From Luteitalea sp. (GTDB taxonomy: Bacteria > Acidobacteriota > Vicinamibacteria > Vicinamibacterales > Vicinamibacteraceae), in NCBI GenBank assembly GCA_009377495.1, contig WHTZ01000022.1, forward strand, positions 22,580-86,579: a stretch of DNA of 64,000 nt, written 5' to 3'. The notes under the pieces were generated by a model. The model ran no database searches. It saw only the letters and a list, made by a program, of their open reading frames with translations, and was not told the DNA's origin. Numbering within the stretch: position 1 is the first letter of the stretch; each line of letters opens with the position of its first letter. This document shows positions 10,014-17,844 of the stretch, piece after piece. The position numbers were made by a program, and so were the translations under genes.

Positions 10014-10873
10014 CCGATCGCCGAGATGCGACTTCTCGTACCTCAAACGCACCGGTGTCGCCGACGGTGCATCCTGACTACGTGCGGGACCGACTCGACG
10101 CCTCGGCCCACGCGGACGAGCATTTCAGCGCGCTCCTCGAGCAACACGCATCGCGGCTGGTTGGAACGGGTCGATGCCTCGCGACGTTTCGCCAGAGCGT
10201 TGAGGCGTTCGAGAAGTACCAGGATACTCGAACACTCGCTCGGCTCGAAGAGGCCCATAACGAACTATGTCTCCTCGAAGAACTGCTCGCACAGACGAAC
10301 CCTCTCTTCTCCACCATTGAGTACGAGCCCGTCCTGCCGGGTTGCGACAAGCGGATCGACTTCCGCGCGACGAACGACTGTGTCGTCTGGTTCATCGAAG
10401 TGAAGACCATTCATCCAGAACTCATCGATCGCTGGGACCAGTACGAGCGCGTCGTGCGGTCGGGACGGATTACGGAGAACGTCACGATCCACTTCGAGCG
10501 CGACCGGATGGGTGGACAACTCTGGCATCAGAGGTTCTCCGCGCGTGCAAGAATGCTGGAGTACTCCCGCGAGCTGGAAGACCGGATCACGGCATGCGGA
10601 ATCGATTCGCCGCGCCACCGGTTCATGCTCGCCCTTTTCAGTGATGGGTTCGTATGCCAGAAAGATGAACTGGAAGATTTCGTCGCGTTCTACAGGACGG
10701 GCCTGCATCGGCCTGATGACGGGCTGGCGAAGATGGAAGCGCACGACGTCGGAAGCAAGAACGTCACGCTTACGCGGCGGATCACGAGATTCGCGCATTT
10801 CAGTCGTAGCCCGTTCGCGGCGTCACCGGCTGAAAAGGACTGGAACGTGCGTCCTCCGGCGATGCTGGTCTGA
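10010..10873 (+). CDS. Uncharacterised protein with PD-(D/E)XK-like motif
   Basis: 287 aa, not assignable to a named family. Its centre carries D117 in KRIDFRA and E130-x-K132 in WFIEVKTI, separated by a short beta hairpin, the layout of a PD-(D/E)XK nuclease core. Upstream is a helical region (about 30-95), and the last 60 residues are basic. There are no signal or membrane segments. It is translationally coupled to brnA by a 4-bp ATGA overlap, so it is probably expressed with the toxin-antitoxin pair. Nuclease activity is an inference from the motif alone. Confidence 0.6.
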   Translation: MTDRRDATSRTSNAPVSPTVHPDYVRDRLDASAHADEHFSALLEQHASRLVGTGRCLATFRQSVEAFEKYQDTRTLARLEEAHNELCLLEELLAQTNPLFSTIEYEPVLPGCDKRIDFRATNDCVVWFIEVKTIHPELIDRWDQYERVVRSGRITENVTIHFERDRMGGQLWHQRFSARARMLEYSRELEDRITACGIDSPRHRFMLALFSDGFVCQKDELEDFVAFYRTGLHRPDDGLAKMEAHDVGSKNVTLTRRITRFAHFSRSPFAASPAEKDWNVRPPAMLV

Positions 10874-10917
10874 CTACACCAGCGGCGCGACGGCGTCCGG
10901 CAGCGCCCCCGATGGCT

Positions 10918-12246
10918 TCAAGGGATCGACGTCGCGGTCATTTGTTCGAGAGGCATCCAAAGAGCACAAAGCGGAAGCGCCAGGAGCCTGTCGCCGAAGG
11001 AGTGGACGGCGTTGCCCGTGTACAGAACAATCCCGCGGACGAACTCCATGTCGTCGACCTTGTCCACCCGATCCCGCACGGCTGCCAGATGCGAGAACGC
11101 GCCGGAGTCGACCGAGGCCGCGGCCTTGACCTCGATACCGACCACGCGCCCGTCGTCGGTCTCCGCGACGACATCCACCTCCGTGCCTCCGTGTGCCCGG
11201 TAGTGGTACAGCCGGGCGCCCAGTGTGTCGGCAAACCGCGACGCCTGCCGGACGAGCTCGTTCGCGGCAAAGGTCTCCACGAGGGCGCCGGTGGCGGGCG
11301 CAGTGGGCTCGGCGAGCCGGTCGTGGCTCACGCCGAGCAGATGCGTGGCAAGGCCCGTATCCACCAGGTACTGTTTGGGCTGTCTGGCCACGCGTGTCAC
11401 GAGGTTCCGCGACCACGCCGGAAGCTCAAGGCTCAGGTAGACGGTCTGGAGCAGCGGCAGGTAGTTGGCGCCGAGCGTCCGGCGGTCGAGGCTCAGCCGC
11501 TCCGCCAGCGCCGTATCCTTCACTTCCTGAGCGGTGGAGGCTGCCAGGAGCCGCAGGAGGCGCGGCAGCTCGTCCACGCGGCGGATTCGACTGATCTCCG
11601 GCACATCGCGCTGCGTGATGGTCCTCACGTAGTTGCGAAAGAACGCCGGGCGGGCCGCTGGTGCGATCGCGACCGCCTCGGGGTAGCCGCCGCGGCAGAG
11701 CTGCTCCAGATACTCGCGCCGGGTAGGCAGACGGACGCCCTGCAGGCTATCCCACATCGGCGTGGCGCCGAAAACGTGTGGCAGGAACCGGTCGGCGCCC
11801 GGCCCGAGCCCGAGGGCCTCCCCCTGCGTGTACGGCCACAGATCAACGATGTGCACGCGCCCGGCCAGCGACTCGGAAATCGTGGGAAGCGTGAGAAACC
11901 TCGTCGAGCCGGTGAGCACGAACTGGCCCGCCTGCCGGTCCTCGTCGACCAGCGCCTTGACGGCCCGCAGCAGTCGGTCGCCGGCATGCTGGAACTCATC
12001 GATGATCACTGGCCGTGGGCGATCGAGAAACGTCCGTGGGTCGGCGAGGCATGCAGCCAGTGTGGTCTCGTCGTCGAGCGTGGCGAAGGTGCCGCCCACC
12101 TCGGGGTGCAGCAGCTCCCGGACGAGCGTGGTCTTGCCCGCCTGGCGTGGCCCATTGATCAGGACGACCCGTGCGTCGCCCAGGCTCTTTCTGACCTGGG
12201 CCAGAGCGTGGCGGGTTGAGACGGCTCTAAACGTAGCGTTTTTCAC
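10918..12246 (-). CDS. AAA_14/DUF4143 ATP-binding protein
   Basis: Cytosolic P-loop ATPase of the AAA_14 plus DUF4143 type, about 442 aa. Walker A is GPRQAGKTTL (near residues 32-41) and Walker B is PVIIDEFQH (near 79-87); the C-terminal DUF4143 region has GGTEVDVVAE and VVGIEVKAA, resembling a PD-(D/E)XK remnant. The function of this common family is unknown; a role in defence or TA-like systems has been suggested. I use GTG at 12246 because an extended -10 (TGCTATGAT, 12253-12261) lies just upstream, implying a leaderless transcript. An in-frame ATG at 12273 would put that element in the coding region and leave only 5 bp to the divergent start. Confidence 0.82.
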   Translation of the reverse strand: MKNATFRAVSTRHALAQVRKSLGDARVVLINGPRQAGKTTLVRELLHPEVGGTFATLDDETTLAACLADPRTFLDRPRPVIIDEFQHAGDRLLRAVKALVDEDRQAGQFVLTGSTRFLTLPTISESLAGRVHIVDLWPYTQGEALGLGPGADRFLPHVFGATPMWDSLQGVRLPTRREYLEQLCRGGYPEAVAIAPAARPAFFRNYVRTITQRDVPEISRIRRVDELPRLLRLLAASTAQEVKDTALAERLSLDRRTLGANYLPLLQTVYLSLELPAWSRNLVTRVARQPKQYLVDTGLATHLLGVSHDRLAEPTAPATGALVETFAANELVRQASRFADTLGARLYHYRAHGGTEVDVVAETDDGRVVGIEVKAAASVDSGAFSHLAAVRDRVDKVDDMEFVRGIVLYTGNAVHSFGDRLLALPLCALWMPLEQMTATSIP

Positions 12247-12252
12247 GTCACT

Positions 12253-12261
12253 ATCATAGCA
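12253..12261 (-). promoter_or_regulatory. Extended -10 promoter of the AAA_14 gene
   Basis: Minus-strand TGCTATGAT, 6 bp before the GTG start at 12246. No clear -35 is seen, as is common for extended -10 promoters. Confidence 0.35.
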
Positions 12262-12278
12262 TTTTTCATCCATTAATC

Positions 12279-12632
12279 ATGGCGGTTTCCACCCACCGGA
12301 GCGGCAGCCCGGTGGCACCAACGGTGCCCGTGGCTCCCCTGTCCCCACAACCCGCGCCCCGGACGTTTTGGGAAGGGTTCATCCGCGGCCAACAGATGCG
12401 CGCGGAGGTTAATCGTCTTCGCGCGGAGACCGCGGCGTTGGAAGCCGAAACCGCACGCCTGGCGGCTGAGAGACGAGCCCTTGACGCTGCTCGCGAACAG
12501 CGCGCCCGTGCTGAAATACAAGACGCCTGGAGGCGCGCTGTGCTCGACACCGTGGCGAAGAGCATGAAAGAGCGCGGGCATTGCGACGCGGGTTGTCGGT
12601 TCTTGCTCTCGACACTCAGAGGGAAGCGGTAG
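12279..12632 (+). CDS. Hypothetical coiled-coil protein
   Basis: 117 aa. A Pro/Ala-rich head is followed by RTFWEGFIRGQQMRAEV and then a continuous Ala/Glu/Arg heptad stretch (about residues 50-85) predicted as a coiled coil, ending with a short basic tail containing two Cys. Codon composition fits a real gene, but no family is recognised and no strong ribosome site is visible. Confidence 0.4.
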   Translation: MAVSTHRSGSPVAPTVPVAPLSPQPAPRTFWEGFIRGQQMRAEVNRLRAETAALEAETARLAAERRALDAAREQRARAEIQDAWRRAVLDTVAKSMKERGHCDAGCRFLLSTLRGKR

Positions 12633-12689
12633 GCGCTCGCTACCTATGCTCGCGGACAACGCGGACAGCGATCGAGGGGATCCTCAGCG

Positions 12690-12920
12690 GTGACGTGGCG
12701 CCGATGGGTATTTCGGGGGCGGCCGCGGCTAGCGGCCCGGTACTGGCGTGTGCGTTTTGCATGGGGAGAGAGGCTCCTACGGCGCCGCATTCGTCGCCAG
12801 ATGGATGAAATCACCACTGCGCACGGGCCAAGGATCGCTGCTGCACGACGAGCCGGCGACGATTCAGCCGCCGTTTTTGCCTATCTCAACGATCTACGTG
12901 AGCCCCGTGCCAGACCTTGA
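12690..12920 (+). CDS. Small basic hypothetical protein
   Basis: 76 aa from a GTG at 12690 preceded by AGGGGA. Very Arg-rich first half (WVFRGRPRLAARYWRVRF), then a more ordinary segment (AAVFAYLNDLREP). No family recognised. The Arg-rich part may simply reflect GC-rich non-coding sequence. Confidence 0.25.
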   Translation: MTWRRWVFRGRPRLAARYWRVRFAWGERLLRRRIRRQMDEITTAHGPRIAAARRAGDDSAAVFAYLNDLREPRARP

Positions 12921-13014
12921 GGGCAAACCGTGACCACTCCTCCTTGGGGATGTCGTTGGTGGGCATGAGGAAGTTGTGCAGGTCGGTGGCGCCAACAGGG
13001 TCAGCCCGCCAGCG

Positions 13015-13131
13015 TCACGGCGCCAGTGTCACCGAAACCAAGCCGCACATCATCACGACAGCGGACATCAGGAGCGCCACACCGAGGTAGGCAGCCCAAC
13101 GAGGCGACGTATTCGAGATGGGATACGACAT
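13015..13131 (-). CDS. 38-aa single-TM small protein
   Basis: Short open frame with a strong ribosome site (GGGGGAGG, 3-4 bp before the ATG at 13131). The peptide is a polar head SNTSPRWAAY followed by a hydrophobic helix (LGVALLMSAVVMMCGLVSV). The next frame downstream (13014 to about 12886) also reads like protein (ATDLHNFLMPTNDIPKEEW), so this may be the 5' part of a slightly longer broken gene. Confidence 0.4.
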   Translation of the reverse strand: MSYPISNTSPRWAAYLGVALLMSAVVMMCGLVSVTLAP

Positions 13132-13318
13132 GCCTCCCCCTCAGTCAGATAGGGCGGCCGAGTAGTCGGATGCCCAGGCCCGGCCGCCCTGCACGCGTGA
13201 TTGCGTGTGTTTTGAGTTGCGGGATCAGGGTAGCACGGTCACGCTCCCGGGTGTTCGGTTGCGCTGTGCCAGGCGTTGGAGAATCAAGGCAGGCTACCGA
13301 ACAGGGAAGAATGTGTGT

Positions 13319-13702
13319 ATGGACTGGTTGCCTTTGGTCCTGGGGTCAGCGGGTGTTGGTGCGTTGGTATCGGCTGCTGTTGGAGGCTACGTGACCTATC
13401 GGATCAAGCGCCTTGACCTCGCCCACCAAGAACTGGTGTTAGCGTACGACCTCACTGAATTGAAGCATCGACAACTCGTAGCCGCGCAGGACTGGGCCAT
13501 TCGGTCTGACGGGAAGGCGCGCAATCTGGAATTCTGGGATCCAATGGTGACGCTGATCAGCTATCAGCAGGCGCTAGACGAATTTAAGAAGACCGGGACG
13601 TGGTCCTTTGGTGAGGATACTCATCGTGAAAGTCGCGAACGCGCACTACGCCAGCGACAGGGCAAGGAACAAGGCTCCAAGCTGGCTGACCCCGATCTAT
13701 AA
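13319..13702 (+). CDS. Membrane-anchored hypothetical protein
   Basis: 127 aa beginning at the ATG at 13319, preceded by GGGAAGAA. An N-terminal TM helix (LVLGSAGVGALVSAAVGGYV) is followed by a helical cytosolic domain rich in Lys, Gln and Glu (LTELKHRQLVAAQDWAIRSD). This N-terminal-anchor plus charged-helix layout is frequent in small hypothetical proteins of accessory regions. No family assigned. Confidence 0.55.
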   Translation: MDWLPLVLGSAGVGALVSAAVGGYVTYRIKRLDLAHQELVLAYDLTELKHRQLVAAQDWAIRSDGKARNLEFWDPMVTLISYQQALDEFKKTGTWSFGEDTHRESRERALRQRQGKEQGSKLADPDL

Positions 13703-13918
13703 GAGGCGGAGGACCACATGCGCGGATCACACAAGCGACGCGACACGGGACCCAGTCGATCAGCCGAGGTCACGAATCCTGATGACCACGGGCAGGGTGA
13801 GCCGGACACTCGCCACGGTCTCGCCAGTTTCCCGGTCTGTCCTGCGTGCGGCGCTCGGCTCATGCTCACCCCTTCGACGGGACAGCATCACGGCAAACCC
13901 CACGAGGTTCTTAGTGCC
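13703..13918. other. Intergenic stretch without convincing gene
   Basis: 216 bp downstream of the membrane-anchored protein. Open frames on both strands have no start signals or family resemblance. Confidence 0.4.
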
Positions 13919-14296
13919 TCAGGCGGTCCAATCGTCAATATCGATACGCTGCCAGTCTTTCTGAAAACTCTCGAACGTCTTGAAGCCGGCCAGCTCTGCG
14001 ACGAGCCCGTACCGACCGAGCGGCAGCAACGGCGCGCGGTACACGCCATCGCGATTCGTGACCACCGCGCGGGTCGCGCCGGTCTCAACGCCGGTCACCG
14101 TGACGGTCACGCCCGGCAGGGCCGCGCCTGACGCATCCACGATGGTCCCTTCGATCGAGCCGTTGGCGGCCTGGGACTGCGCAAAGCCCGCAGCCGGCAA
14201 CGCGAGCAACGCCACGAGCAGCACGTACGCGCGGCCGACCACCGACGCGCGGAGCCGTCGTGACGCGGCAACGAGTGTCAACAGGTTGGTGTTCAT
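13919..14296 (-). pseudogene. N-terminal fragment of an Oar-like TonB receptor
   Basis: From the ATG at 14296: signal peptide (AYVLLVALLALPAAGFAQSQ), then the carboxypeptidase-regulatory-like domain (GSIEGTIVDASGAALPGVTV, TNRDGVYRAPLLPLGRYGL, ELAGF). Reading ends after about 125 residues, where a complete receptor has about 1000 or more. The plug and barrel are missing, so this is a truncated remnant. Confidence 0.75.
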
Positions 14297-14339
14297 GGCC
14301 GATGCAGCCTCGCTGGAAAGGTACAACGTTGCATGCCTG

Positions 14340-14685
14340 CGTCTTCGGGTGCGACGCTATCCCGGTAGTCCTGGAGCAGCGGCAGGTACACGAACGGCTG
14401 GGGAGGCTCGTTCACGTGGCGGTATTTCCCATCTTTGGCAATCCCGACGACGGTTAGGCATTCCTCGCCCTCGCCCAACTTGATCCGTCCGCCGAGCGCA
14501 CTTCGTCCGGCCCAGAAGCGTTGCGCCATCGTCTCGTTGATGATCGCCGCACCGGCCGTCTGCTCATCGTCGCGGTCGCTGAAGTCACGCCCATCGACGA
14601 GTGGAATGCGCATGGTCTGAAAATACCGAGGACCGACGGTCTCGTAGTTGAGCCGCATGTCCTCGTCTTCGCCTGGGGTTTTCAG
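14340..14685 (-). pseudogene. Internal fragment of an ADOP permease
   Basis: Encodes only a piece of the second periplasmic MacB-like domain (YETVGPRYFQTMRIPLVDGR, AAIINETMAQRFWAGRSALG, LTVVGIAKDGKY). Neither flanking TM region is present. It abuts the TonB receptor fragment on the same strand, so both are deletion debris of a larger ancestral locus. Confidence 0.75.
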
Positions 14686-14705
14686 TGCGGGGCGCGCGGC
14701 ATGGC

Positions 14706-15113
14706 TCAGCTCGTCTCGACAGCCTCGTCCGCGATCGCGATTGCTTCAATTTCGATCAGGGCATCCTTGGAGTAGAGCGAACGCACCTCAACGATGGTGT
14801 CGGCGGGATAAGGCGCCGAGAAGTACTTGCGGCGCAGCTCGACGATCTTGTCGAAATTCGACATGTCGGTGAGAAAGATGGTCACTTTGATGACATTACG
14901 CAAACTGGAGCCTCCAGAACGAAGCACACGGTCGAGATTCTCGAAAACCTGCTTGGCCTGCGTATCGAAGTCGCCTGAGCCGACGATCTGCCCTTCGCCA
15001 TCGATCGCCGCCTGCCCGGAGATGAACAGGAGATCTCCGACGCGGTATCCCTGCGCTAGGCGAAAGGGCTGGTAGGGATCTGGAACGATGACGATTCGTT
15101 GGACCTTCATCAT
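14706..15113 (-). CDS. RidA/YjgF/UK114 family protein
   Basis: 135-aa protein of the RidA superfamily (2-imino/enamine deaminases and relatives, trimeric, cytosolic). Features include QGYRVGDLLFISGQAAID near the N-terminus, DFDTQAKQVFENLDRVLRSG in the middle and the C-terminal LIEIEAIAI that carries the family's catalytic neighbourhood. The family's usual Arg-x-x-x-Val-E element is seen as DTIVEVRSL, so substrate use may differ from RidA itself. AAGGAGGAGAT lies directly before a tandem ATGATG (15113/15110). Confidence 0.82.
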   Translation of the reverse strand: MMKVQRIVIVPDPYQPFRLAQGYRVGDLLFISGQAAIDGEGQIVGSGDFDTQAKQVFENLDRVLRSGGSSLRNVIKVTIFLTDMSNFDKIVELRRKYFSAPYPADTIVEVRSLYSKDALIEIEAIAIADEAVETS

Positions 15114-15217
15114 ATCTCCTCCTTCGCTGACTATATCTGCCACTGGTGCATCAGCGCTGCGGCTGACCGCGCGGCTCCTCCGGGACCTCGACATCACCCA
15201 GGGCCAAGGATCACAGA

Positions 15218-15505
15218 TCAGCACGACCTGGCTGGGTGATGGATGGGCAAGCATTGGAGGTCGTGCTGCCGAGGAGTCGGATTGCATCCTCGATTGATCC
15301 GTTTCGTGAGGTCAGCACGGTCGTCCCCGAGCGCCGAGCCCAACAACGTCCGGTTGATGTGGCGGGCAAGCTGGCGTACCTCCTCGATCGTGAGCAGAAA
15401 CGTTCCCCCGACTCGCTCGGTGAACGCGCGCCCCGATTCCTCCGCACCGAAGAAGTTGATTGGTCCGCAGGCGGCTGGGGCCACCTCGTCAATCTCGGTG
15501 TTCGG
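15218..15505 (-). pseudogene. 3' fragment of merB (alkylmercury lyase)
   Basis: The frame reads ACGPINFFGAEESGRAF followed by LLTIEEVRQLARHINRTLLG, aligning with the MerB C-terminus (Cys-x-x-x-x-FFAS ... LLxxxEAFxLGxxxNRHLL). The N-terminal two thirds are absent. It directly follows the truncated merA, out of frame, as expected from a deletion in a merA-merB operon. Confidence 0.6.
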
Positions 15506-15935
15506 GCGCAGGAATCAGCGTCTTTGACGGCACGCAGCCGACATTCACACAGGTGCCGCCGAGCGTCCCGCCTTCGATGAGCCTGACGCGCGCGCCGAGG
15601 TCCGCCGCTCGAATCGACGCGGCGAACCCGGCAGACCCGCCACCAAGCACGACAATGTCTGGCATGCGACCGGAAGACGTGTGTCGGGCGCGCGGCGGTG
15701 GCAAAGTCTCTGACGCTGGCGGTTCAAGAATCGAGGCCCGATAGCCCACATTTTCAATGGCGCGTACCAACGCTTCCGGTGCAGCGTCCTTGGCCAAAAT
15801 GTCGGCGCGCTTGTCCGGTAAGCTGACCTCAGCCTGCTCGACTCCGGGTACGCCGGCCAGTGCACGCTGGACGATCGCCGCGCAGTGATCGCAAGTCATT
15901 CCCTCGACGGTAAGCGCGACGCGTTGCGTGTCCAT
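15489..15935 (-). pseudogene. 5' fragment of merA with HMA domain
   Basis: ATG at 15935, with GAGGAG upstream. An N-terminal heavy-metal-associated domain ([19 protein letters not shown]) is followed by the FAD-binding start of mercuric reductase ([20 protein letters not shown]) and the redox motif [13 protein letters not shown]. Reading stops 10 residues later, so NADPH, interface and C-terminal Cys-pair domains are lost. The break joins merA to the merB tail, an internal deletion. An intact merA lies 5 kb away. Confidence 0.85.
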
Positions 15936-16433
15936 GTCTGTAGTGCTCCTCGCAGATGTCGGTTGAATCATTCGGTCACATCGGAGCCGTGCGCCGCACG
16001 CTCCAGTCTCAGTGTCATTGGTGGAGCGCGCTCCAGAGTCAAGCGCCTCGTTCGCGGTTCCCGATGGTCGCCTCGGCTGGGCCGCAGGATGCATCACCAA
16101 TCCCAGGATCCTGACCATGACCGCGAGTCACGCGTGCCTCGCAAGGTAACAACGCCGTTCCGTGCTCAATGGTTAGGAGGACTCTTGGTTTCCGGAAGGG
16201 ATAGGAGGCGGCACCCTAACCTTGGGCGCCCGGCGGGCGTTTCCACAGGTGGGAGAGGTAGGTACCATTCAGCCAGGACGAATGTGCGTGACTGACCGGC
16301 AGCCTGCTGACGAAGACCTGATGCTCGCGTACCAGCGTGGGGATCGGGACGTGTTTGATGAGCTCTATGCGCGATACGCGAAACCGATTTACAACTTCTT
16401 CCGGCGCACGGCGCTTGACGATGGCACGGCTGA
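15904..16433. repeat. About 0.53-kb duplication, copy 1
   Basis: Covers the first codons of the broken merA, the merA/sigma intergenic region and the first 50 codons of the ECF sigma gene. It matches 19107-19626 with near identity over 16100-16433 and more divergence toward the merA end. It includes a perfect palindrome GGAGCGCGCTCC near 16022. Confidence 0.8.
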
Positions 16434-16854
16434 CGATCTCGTACAGAAGACGTTCTTGAAGCTTCATGTCGCTCGAGGGCACTATCGGGCGGAGGGGTCG
16501 TTTCGCAGTTGGATCTTCGCCGTCGCGCGCAACGTGTTACGCGACGACGCGCGCCAGCGGGGCCGGGCACGGATCAAGAAGACGGACGAGTTCAACGAGC
16601 AGATCTCCACCGATCCGGTCACCCAGGTGAGACCGAACGCAGAGATCGAGGTCATGGTGACGGAGGCGCTGGCAACTCTGCCGCTGACCCAGCGCGAGGT
16701 CATCGTCCTGAATCGCTATCACGGCATGACCTATGCGGAAATCGGGGAACTGCTCGGGATCAACGCGAATGCCGTCAAGCAGCGCGCGTTTCAGGCCATG
16801 CGCACGCTCAGGCAGCGGTTGAGCATCGATAGCGAAAGGTCGGGTGAGGAATGA
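16282..16854 (+). CDS. ECF RNA polymerase sigma factor
   Basis: 190-aa extracytoplasmic-function sigma-70. Region 2 is recognisable in LMLAYQRGDRDVFDELYARY and DDLVQKTFLKLH; region 4 in LPLTQREVIVLNRYHGMTYA and EIGELLGINANAVKQR. AGGA lies 4 bp before the ATG at 16282. The stop overlaps the next gene's start (ATGA), the usual coupling of an ECF factor with its anti-sigma. It is transcribed divergently from the decayed merA. Confidence 0.9.
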   Translation: MCVTDRQPADEDLMLAYQRGDRDVFDELYARYAKPIYNFFRRTALDDGTADDLVQKTFLKLHVARGHYRAEGSFRSWIFAVARNVLRDDARQRGRARIKKTDEFNEQISTDPVTQVRPNAEIEVMVTEALATLPLTQREVIVLNRYHGMTYAEIGELLGINANAVKQRAFQAMRTLRQRLSIDSERSGEE

Positions 16855-17108
16855 GCCGCAACAACGACGCGCCGTGCCATGACATCAGCATTGAGCTCTC
16901 TGCTTTGGTCGCCGGCGAGCTCGATGAACACGCTCGCGCCGAGATCGAGCGCCATCTCTCGTTTTGCCCTGGCTGCCAGTTCGAGTGGCGAACCAATGAG
17001 CTGGTGTGGCGCTGCCTGACCGCGTGCAAGGATGTGGATCCTCCGGCCGAGCTGCGAAACCGAGTCTTCGACGCGATTGCGGAATACGACCGGACCCACG
17101 CGAAGTGA
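16851..17108 (+). CDS. zf-HC2 anti-sigma factor
   Basis: 85-aa putative zinc-binding anti-sigma. The HC2 motif is complete: H35-x3-C39-x2-C42 (HLSFCPGC), with C9 near the N-terminus. There is no TM helix, so it is a soluble ZAS-type regulator that would hold the ECF factor until a redox or metal signal releases it. Translationally coupled to the sigma gene. Confidence 0.85.
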   Translation: MSRNNDAPCHDISIELSALVAGELDEHARAEIERHLSFCPGCQFEWRTNELVWRCLTACKDVDPPAELRNRVFDAIAEYDRTHAK

Positions 17109-17183
17109 GGGATCGCGGCTCGAGCCGTGGCGGCTGCACAGATAAGCGCGAGATGCCAGCGCACAGTCCCCCGATCCTGGAGG

Positions 17184-17678
17184 TTAACGTTCAGGGCGAA
17201 GTCCCCGGACTCCAAGCCCCGTTGATCGTTGCCCGCTCCCCAACGTTTCAATCACCGGACATTCGGGCTGTGTCCGTTTTGTCGGCGCGCGCCGGTTGTC
17301 GAGCGTGCGCTCACAATCCGCCAGGTACGCTGAGAGGGTGGTCCGAAACTCCTGGAGCTCAGCGAGCCTCGCTTCGACGTCGGTCACGTTCGCGCGCAGG
17401 AGATCGCGCACGTGTCGGCACCTTTTCAGCCCGCCTTGACCGTGATAGGTCACGAGGTCGCGAACCTCCCGCAGGGTGAGGCCGAGCGCTTGCGCCTACT
17501 TGATGAACCGCAGGCGCTCGAGCGTGTGCTGCGAATAGATGCGGAAGCCTCCGCTGGTGCGACTGACCGGCGAGAGAACGCCCAGCCGCTCGTAGTATCT
17601 GAGCGTATCCGGCGTGAGCCCGCTACGAGCCGCCAGTTCGCCGATGTGGTACGCCGCGCTCGTCGTTGACGATGACAT
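17184..17678 (-). pseudogene. MerR-family metal regulator with in-frame amber codon
   Basis: The N-terminal winged helix reads YHIGELAARSGLTPDTLRYY and RTSGGFRIYSQ. After LERLRFIK the codon is TAG (17496-17498), and the same frame continues with AQALGLTLREVRDLV, a dimerisation helix, and metal-site Cys in KRCRHVRDLL, LADCERTL and ECPVIETLG. A CAG to TAG change would explain it. The Cys spacing matches heavy-metal MerR proteins (MerR/ZntR/CueR type). It has its own classical MerR-type promoter upstream. It is either a recent pseudogene, a suppressed stop or an error. Confidence 0.8.
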
Positions 17679-17712
17679 CGTTCATCCGTCCATGCACTAC
17701 ATGCCACTTGCC

Positions 17713-17743
17713 AGTATGCACTCTGGGTTGACACCAGAGTCAA
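17713..17743 (-). promoter_or_regulatory. MerR-type promoter/operator of the merR gene
   Basis: On the minus strand, -35 TTGACT (17738-17743) and -10 CATACT (17713-17718) are separated by 19 bp, the over-long spacer typical of MerR-activated promoters. The palindrome ACTCTGG-7-CCAGAGT (17720-17740) fills the spacer. It lies about 35 bp upstream of the merR start. Confidence 0.65.
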
Positions 17744-17844
17744 CCACGCCCAGCGCCAGCAAACCTATTGAGGGTGGCCGGTAGCGACAACCCCGCTGCT
17801 GAGCCGTACCGTGGGACCCTATCCGCAGCTCCACAGTTGGTGCG

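Noticed and set aside
10912..12219. 435-codon plus-strand frame opposite the AAA_14 ATPase
   Set aside because: The minus strand carries Walker A, Walker B and DUF4143 motifs; the opposite translation resembles nothing.
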